A DNA stretch of 64,000 bases from Phytophthora sp. 'mugwort' (lineage: Eukaryota > Oomycota > Peronosporomycetes > Peronosporales > Peronosporaceae), in NCBI GenBank assembly GCA_033558025.1, contig JAUCEF010000007.1, positions 7,254,001 to 7,318,000 of the forward strand, given 5' to 3'. The number at the start of each line of letters is the position of its first letter. Position 1 is the stretch's first letter. Below the pieces are notes generated by a model. The model did no database searches. It saw only the letters and a list, made by a program, of their open reading frames with translations, and was not told the DNA's origin. Of this stretch, positions 60,051-64,000 are shown one piece after another. The translations under genes and the position numbers were made by a program.

Positions 60051-63000
60051 TTACATGATGTTGCAGCGGCGTTCATCACCTTCCTCGACAAAGCGTTCGA
60101 TGTCCTCGTCCGTGATCTTGCCTGGTTTCATGTTCTTAGGGAACAAATCCTTTGCTAGCACGCCTTCCATGTCTGAACGAAGGTAGAAGAGCAAGTAAGC
60201 AGATGGACTGACGACTTGTTGTTCCTCCACAACTCGGACGCGCTCGTCATCGTAATAGTACCATTGGTCGTCAACGAAATTCTTAGCGTAGGCCGTGTAA
60301 TGGCCACCCCCGAGCGCTCCCTGGTGATTCACGACCCCATACAGGTTATACTTGGTCTCCAGGCATCGCGACTGATCCAAGTTCGAGTTTGTGTATCCAC
60401 GACGCACACGATTGCGTACCGCTGCTGCTTGCGCTGCGGCTGCACGCTTACTATCAGTCGTAGTAGTAGAAGCGGCCTCGGTGTCAGTCGTAGTACTGCT
60501 ACCTGTCTGCGTTTCTGGTGATGAAGACTCTCCGTCAGCAAAGGCACCTTCAGCCGTATCTGGAGGCAGTTCGCTATCTTCAGGTTTCTCTCCTGGAGTG
60601 TCTTCTTCCGGCTCGACCGGGTGCTCGTCGTGCTTGTCCGTCTCTGAGCTAGCAGTAGCCTCCTCTGCCGCACTCTGAGACGCAGGCGCCGTAGATCCAC
60701 TGCTAACGGTGCTCCCACCACGAGATCTGAGCTTAATTAGTTTACGTGCAGGAGCAGACACTCCACTTGGCGTACTTTTTGACCTTTTCATCGGGTACTT
60801 CTCAGGAATTTCGATGTGCGGAGCCACGCAGCTCGACAAATCCAGGTCATGGATTGGGAACTCTACAAGCGATGCCAATTTCCGGCGATACGTTTGTGTG
60901 TACTGGAAACGCTTCAGGTGCACAACCATCACTGGTGGTAGACGCCAGATCTCGAGCTTTTTTGTCATTTCCTGGTGCTGTTTGCAGCTAGAGCAATAAC
61001 CCTCGCTAATCTTCTCCTCACTTGTGAACGCATCCAAGCAGTGTTTCAGCGGTACAGGGCCCTTGTCAATTGCCTCGTTGTGTGCAACACTTTCGTGGTT
61101 TTCAATGTGCTTCATCTTGTCCATCATCTCGCGGTCCTGAAACACGCTTAGGTCCCAATCAATCGCTATTGCTTCCTCTTCCAAAATGTCCAGAGGCTCC
61201 GATGTGCATGGAATCGTGAGTCCGAAGCTACGTGTTAACCATGACGACCGCGAATCTGTCAGTCCCTTGTTTTCAACGCGTCGCAGTAAGAACCCGCACT
61301 TAGAGCTAAAGCTCACAGACGCGTCATTGAGGCCCGCAAACACGCTATCGATGTGGTTAGCAACGAGACGATCAGCGTTGGGAGCATCTTCCTCCTCCCA
61401 CTCAGCTGGCGGGGTAGCATTCGAACCCAAATATTGGTTCACGCGTTCCCACACCAACTGATACAAGTGCAGACCACTTGTAAGCTCGGGGCAGAGTCGC
61501 ACCAGGTTTGGTGAGCCAAAGGGCACAGGCCTGAATGGGTTCTTGAAGTACACAGCCGAGTAGCTTAGCTTGCGTGAAAGCAGGGGGATGTACAGCAGAC
61601 GTGCTTGACGTGGTCGCAAGCGATTCAGCGGTACCTTGATCTCATTATCCGTGCGACGAAGACGTACTAAAACCACCGGTTGATCTTCATAGTCAGCATG
61701 TGCTGTGAGAGGCTCCAAGACAACACCAGGGATGTATTCGTGCGATTGCGTTCGCATGCGCACATCGACCAGCACACCCTTTACTAGCTTCTCGTAGAAA
61801 GCGGAGTGGTCGGCATCCTCTGGTCGTAGACCGCCTGCTCCAATTGTTTGAATGTACGACGGACGACGATGCCGAGTAGCTTGAATCGTTTCCGAATCGA
61901 GCGGTTCCAGTTGGAACGCAATCAGTCGATCAATACTGCGGATCTGACCCACGCGCCGATTGTCTGCCTTAAAGCTCAAGATCATCGACCCACTAAATTC
62001 GCACAGCTTAATGTCACTCTCGGAAACGTCAGGCAGATCGAACTCATCGTGACACAGTTTCATCAGCTCGTGCTTCAGATCGAAAATGGTCGCTGAGATA
62101 CTTAATCGCACGGACACCTTCATCGGAGTCACCCCGTTCGCAAGCATCAACTGCACCGTCACTGTGTTATGCTTGGGTTCCGGTAACGGTACCTGGAGGA
62201 AGGTGAAGGGCTCAAATCGTGCCGACTTAAAGCTGCACACACTGCATGTCAGCAGCGACTTGTACTGGCCCGTGAACAAGGCAACAATGATTGAAACCTC
62301 ACGCCTCAGATGATTGCGCCACCATTCATCCGCAAGGTCTGCATCGTAGCGGCCATCACTATCAGGCTGCTCGATATAAGGTTTGTCCTGAATGCGGTTC
62401 AGGTCCTCGCTTAATCCGCTCAGTAAAAACGCAAGAAGCTCCTGAGCGTCTTGCTGGTCGTTGCCGCGAAATACTTCGTTGAATTTACCAATGGACTTCT
62501 TGAAGTTTCGGGGGGAAATCGACTTCTGTTTCACACACCACATGTCTTCTGCGAGCTTGCCATACACCTCCGCCAGCTTACCTTGCAGTCCCAACGTGCT
62601 GGTACGGTTAATGTCTTCTAAATACATTCCTGAGAGGAAGTATTCAGCCAACAGTTTCGTGTTAGTAAGGCACTGCAAGGCAGAGTTCATGTAGCATGTG
62701 TTGCCAAGATTTGCTAACCCAACAGAGCCTCCCGATCGCATCCGACGTGGGAGGGCGAGTTCCTGTTTCCGACAAATTCCTTCTTCAGACGGTACAGAAG
62801 ATAAAGCATCTTCCACATCGTCGATATCGTCTTCCACTTTAACATCCGTGTCATTTTCCTTTCCCTTTGATTTCTTCCTCGAAGTTTTCTTCTTTGTCTC
62901 GGCTTTCCAGATGTCCAGGATAGGCTCACCGTCACCAGCAACTACAACCTGACGCTGCACTTCTGGACCACCACCGTACCATAACTTAAGCGCCATCCAC

Positions 63001-64000
63001 AACTGCTCGCAAATGATGACGTAGTGGCGGCCAAGCTTAATCTCATCGGATGTCTTCAGAATTCGGTCGCGACGATCACTCGTGAGCAGCGGGTAGTTAT
63101 TAATGCACTTCGGGCGGATAATCTCTCCCTTGAGATTTTTCATGTAGTTGTCTTTGTGGGCGGTGCTTCCACCATTGACCTGGATCTTTGACGTGCTAGG
63201 AGTGGAAGTAGCGCTCGTTGTAGGGTTCGTAACAGGAGGCGAAAGTAGTAGCGACTCCTTCACTTGAATCTTAATGTACCTGCACCAGTGAATATACCAC
63301 TTGCGTTCAAGCAGATACCACCGATCGTCCTCCACTAACGTAGAGGGGTCGTACGGGGTGTAGCAACCCGTTGCGATCAACAACTCTTCCTCCTTAGTTG
63401 CCGGAACGAGACCAAGATCGATAAATGCCACCTCGCGCATGATCCGCAACGTTGCCATCTCGTACGTCTGCTTGATTGTCCATGCAATAAACTCTTCCAG
63501 CGTTAGTGTAAGAACCTTGGTTTGCGTTGAAGACGAACTTGCGTCCCCTACGCTTCTCCTCTTTCCAAAGCCCTTCATGATGCCATCTACGAAAATGCCC
63601 AACTCAGAGCCCGAAACCGACGGTGTTCTTGCACCCATGCTCTCAATCAAAGATGACGACGACGAACTCTTCGTAGCGTTCAGCGCTGGGTGCTTCTTCT
63701 CAATAAGTGCCGTGATCTGACTCTCCAACTCCGGGTTCTGCGTAATGTCCAGCCGAAGCATAGCATAGATATCCTCTCGCGTCATGTACAAGCCATCCTC
63801 AATGCTCGCAAAAAGCTTGAACGCAAAGCCAGCCTTCTCCTTGGTGGTGCCTCGGCAAGCAATTGACAATGCACTAACGAAGCTGAACACGTCAATGTCA
63901 GATCCGTTCGCGCGCGAGCCAAAGCTGGTAAACACGCGACAAAACCGATCCTCTGACATTTCCAGCGGGAAATCACTGGTAAGCGCGTCCACATCCACCG
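60051..64000 (-). CDS. USP32: Ubiquitin-specific protease, USP32-like, with C-terminal CaaX box (partial, more than 1,316 aa)
   Basis: Runs off the right edge, so the N-terminus is missing. From the edge inward: an EF-hand-like helical region (63.9-63.4 kb), a DUSP domain (DRWYLLERKWYIHWCRYI, about 63.3 kb), a Lys/Asp-rich linker, then the USP domain. The catalytic Cys lies in LANLGNTCYMNSALQC (codon 62694-62696), a CxxC zinc pair is at about 62.24 kb, and the catalytic His is in GALGGGHYTAYA (codon 60300-60302), followed by YYYDDERV. A Ser/Thr/Glu-rich insert lies at 60.4-60.75 kb. The protein ends RRCNIM, a CaaX prenylation box. EF-hand, DUSP, USP and CaaX in this order is the USP32 layout, a membrane-anchored deubiquitinase. 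Confidence 0.88.
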   Translation of the reverse strand, partial: VDVDALTSDFPLEMSEDRFCRVFTSFGSRANGSDIDVFSFVSALSIACRGTTKEKAGFAFKLFASIEDGLYMTREDIYAMLRLDITQNPELESQITALIEKKHPALNATKSSSSSSLIESMGARTPSVSGSELGIFVDGIMKGFGKRRSVGDASSSSTQTKVLTLTLEEFIAWTIKQTYEMATLRIMREVAFIDLGLVPATKEEELLIATGCYTPYDPSTLVEDDRWYLLERKWYIHWCRYIKIQVKESLLLSPPVTNPTTSATSTPSTSKIQVNGGSTAHKDNYMKNLKGEIIRPKCINNYPLLTSDRRDRILKTSDEIKLGRHYVIICEQLWMALKLWYGGGPEVQRQVVVAGDGEPILDIWKAETKKKTSRKKSKGKENDTDVKVEDDIDDVEDALSSVPSEEGICRKQELALPRRMRSGGSVGLANLGNTCYMNSALQCLTNTKLLAEYFLSGMYLEDINRTSTLGLQGKLAEVYGKLAEDMWCVKQKSISPRNFKKSIGKFNEVFRGNDQQDAQELLAFLLSGLSEDLNRIQDKPYIEQPDSDGRYDADLADEWWRNHLRREVSIIVALFTGQYKSLLTCSVCSFKSARFEPFTFLQVPLPEPKHNTVTVQLMLANGVTPMKVSVRLSISATIFDLKHELMKLCHDEFDLPDVSESDIKLCEFSGSMILSFKADNRRVGQIRSIDRLIAFQLEPLDSETIQATRHRRPSYIQTIGAGGLRPEDADHSAFYEKLVKGVLVDVRMRTQSHEYIPGVVLEPLTAHADYEDQPVVLVRLRRTDNEIKVPLNRLRPRQARLLYIPLLSRKLSYSAVYFKNPFRPVPFGSPNLVRLCPELTSGLHLYQLVWERVNQYLGSNATPPAEWEEEDAPNADRLVANHIDSVFAGLNDASVSFSSKCGFLLRRVENKGLTDSRSSWLTRSFGLTIPCTSEPLDILEEEAIAIDWDLSVFQDREMMDKMKHIENHESVAHNEAIDKGPVPLKHCLDAFTSEEKISEGYCSSCKQHQEMTKKLEIWRLPPVMVVHLKRFQYTQTYRRKLASLVEFPIHDLDLSSCVAPHIEIPEKYPMKRSKSTPSGVSAPARKLIKLRSRGGSTVSSGSTAPASQSAAEEATASSETDKHDEHPVEPEEDTPGEKPEDSELPPDTAEGAFADGESSSPETQTGSSTTTDTEAASTTTTDSKRAAAAQAAAVRNRVRRGYTNSNLDQSRCLETKYNLYGVVNHQGALGGGHYTAYAKNFVDDQWYYYDDERVRVVEEQQVVSPSAYLLFYLRSDMEGVLAKDLFPKNMKPGKITDEDIERFVEEGDERRCNIM

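Noticed and set aside
1..64000. tRNA, rRNA and riboswitch genes
   Set aside because: I looked for cloverleaf A/B-box patterns and conserved rRNA stretches and saw none; the tRNA-Met-like sequences are retrotransposon primer sites only.

Overview
The window looks like oomycete nuclear DNA, most likely from Phytophthora or a close relative. The evidence is a secreted RxLR/dEER-type effector, short canonical introns, and a gene-dense housekeeping block beside a transposon-rich block. It falls into two parts. Roughly 1-43 kb is accessory DNA made of nested mobile elements, a giant palindrome and virus-derived genes. Roughly 43-64 kb is an ordinary block of tightly spaced, mostly intact cellular genes.

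The main discovery is the decayed remains of a double-jelly-roll-lineage DNA virus, closest in gene content to polinton-like viruses or small relatives of giant viruses. The right-hand island (26.5-42.1 kb) carries a GIY-YIG endonuclease, a protein with the C-terminal signature of a giant-virus family, an adenovirus-type maturation protease with both key catalytic residues replaced, a major capsid protein, four compact intact small ORFs, a candidate myristoylated protein and a fibre protein with an S74-type chaperone tail. A piggyBac element (30.5-34.2 kb, TTAA on both sides) sits on the capsid stop codon. A 5.0-kb copia element (35.6-40.7 kb, 5-bp target duplication) splits the fibre gene. 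Without both insertions about 6.8 kb of virus-derived DNA remains. A second virus fragment, with part of a packaging ATPase and another repeat-bearing fibre gene, lies at 1-1.26 kb and continues off the left edge.

Other accessory content: an inverted duplication with 2.7-kb, about 99.9% identical arms around a 0.6-kb spacer (3.35-9.37 kb), whose outer breakpoints fall in gypsy integrase sequence; a second copia element (9.7-15.3 kb); another piggyBac (20.5-23.3 kb); a broken mariner-like transposase (24.8-25.8 kb); and one intact host gene, a membrane-anchored sulfatase/LTA-synthase-like protein (17.6-20.1 kb). A frameshifted effector gene (42.6-43.0 kb) marks the edge of the accessory region.

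The housekeeping block contains a DDX21-like nucleolar RNA helicase divergent from a CBM20-TPS-TPP trehalose enzyme, a seven-exon gene of unknown function, a WW-domain coiled-coil protein, a FAM227-like protein, a UBE2S-type E2 enzyme, a multi-pass membrane protein with a WW domain, and a USP32-like deubiquitinase with a C-terminal prenylation box that runs off the right edge. All start codons below were chosen as ATG. All family assignments were made by reading motifs, without any database search.
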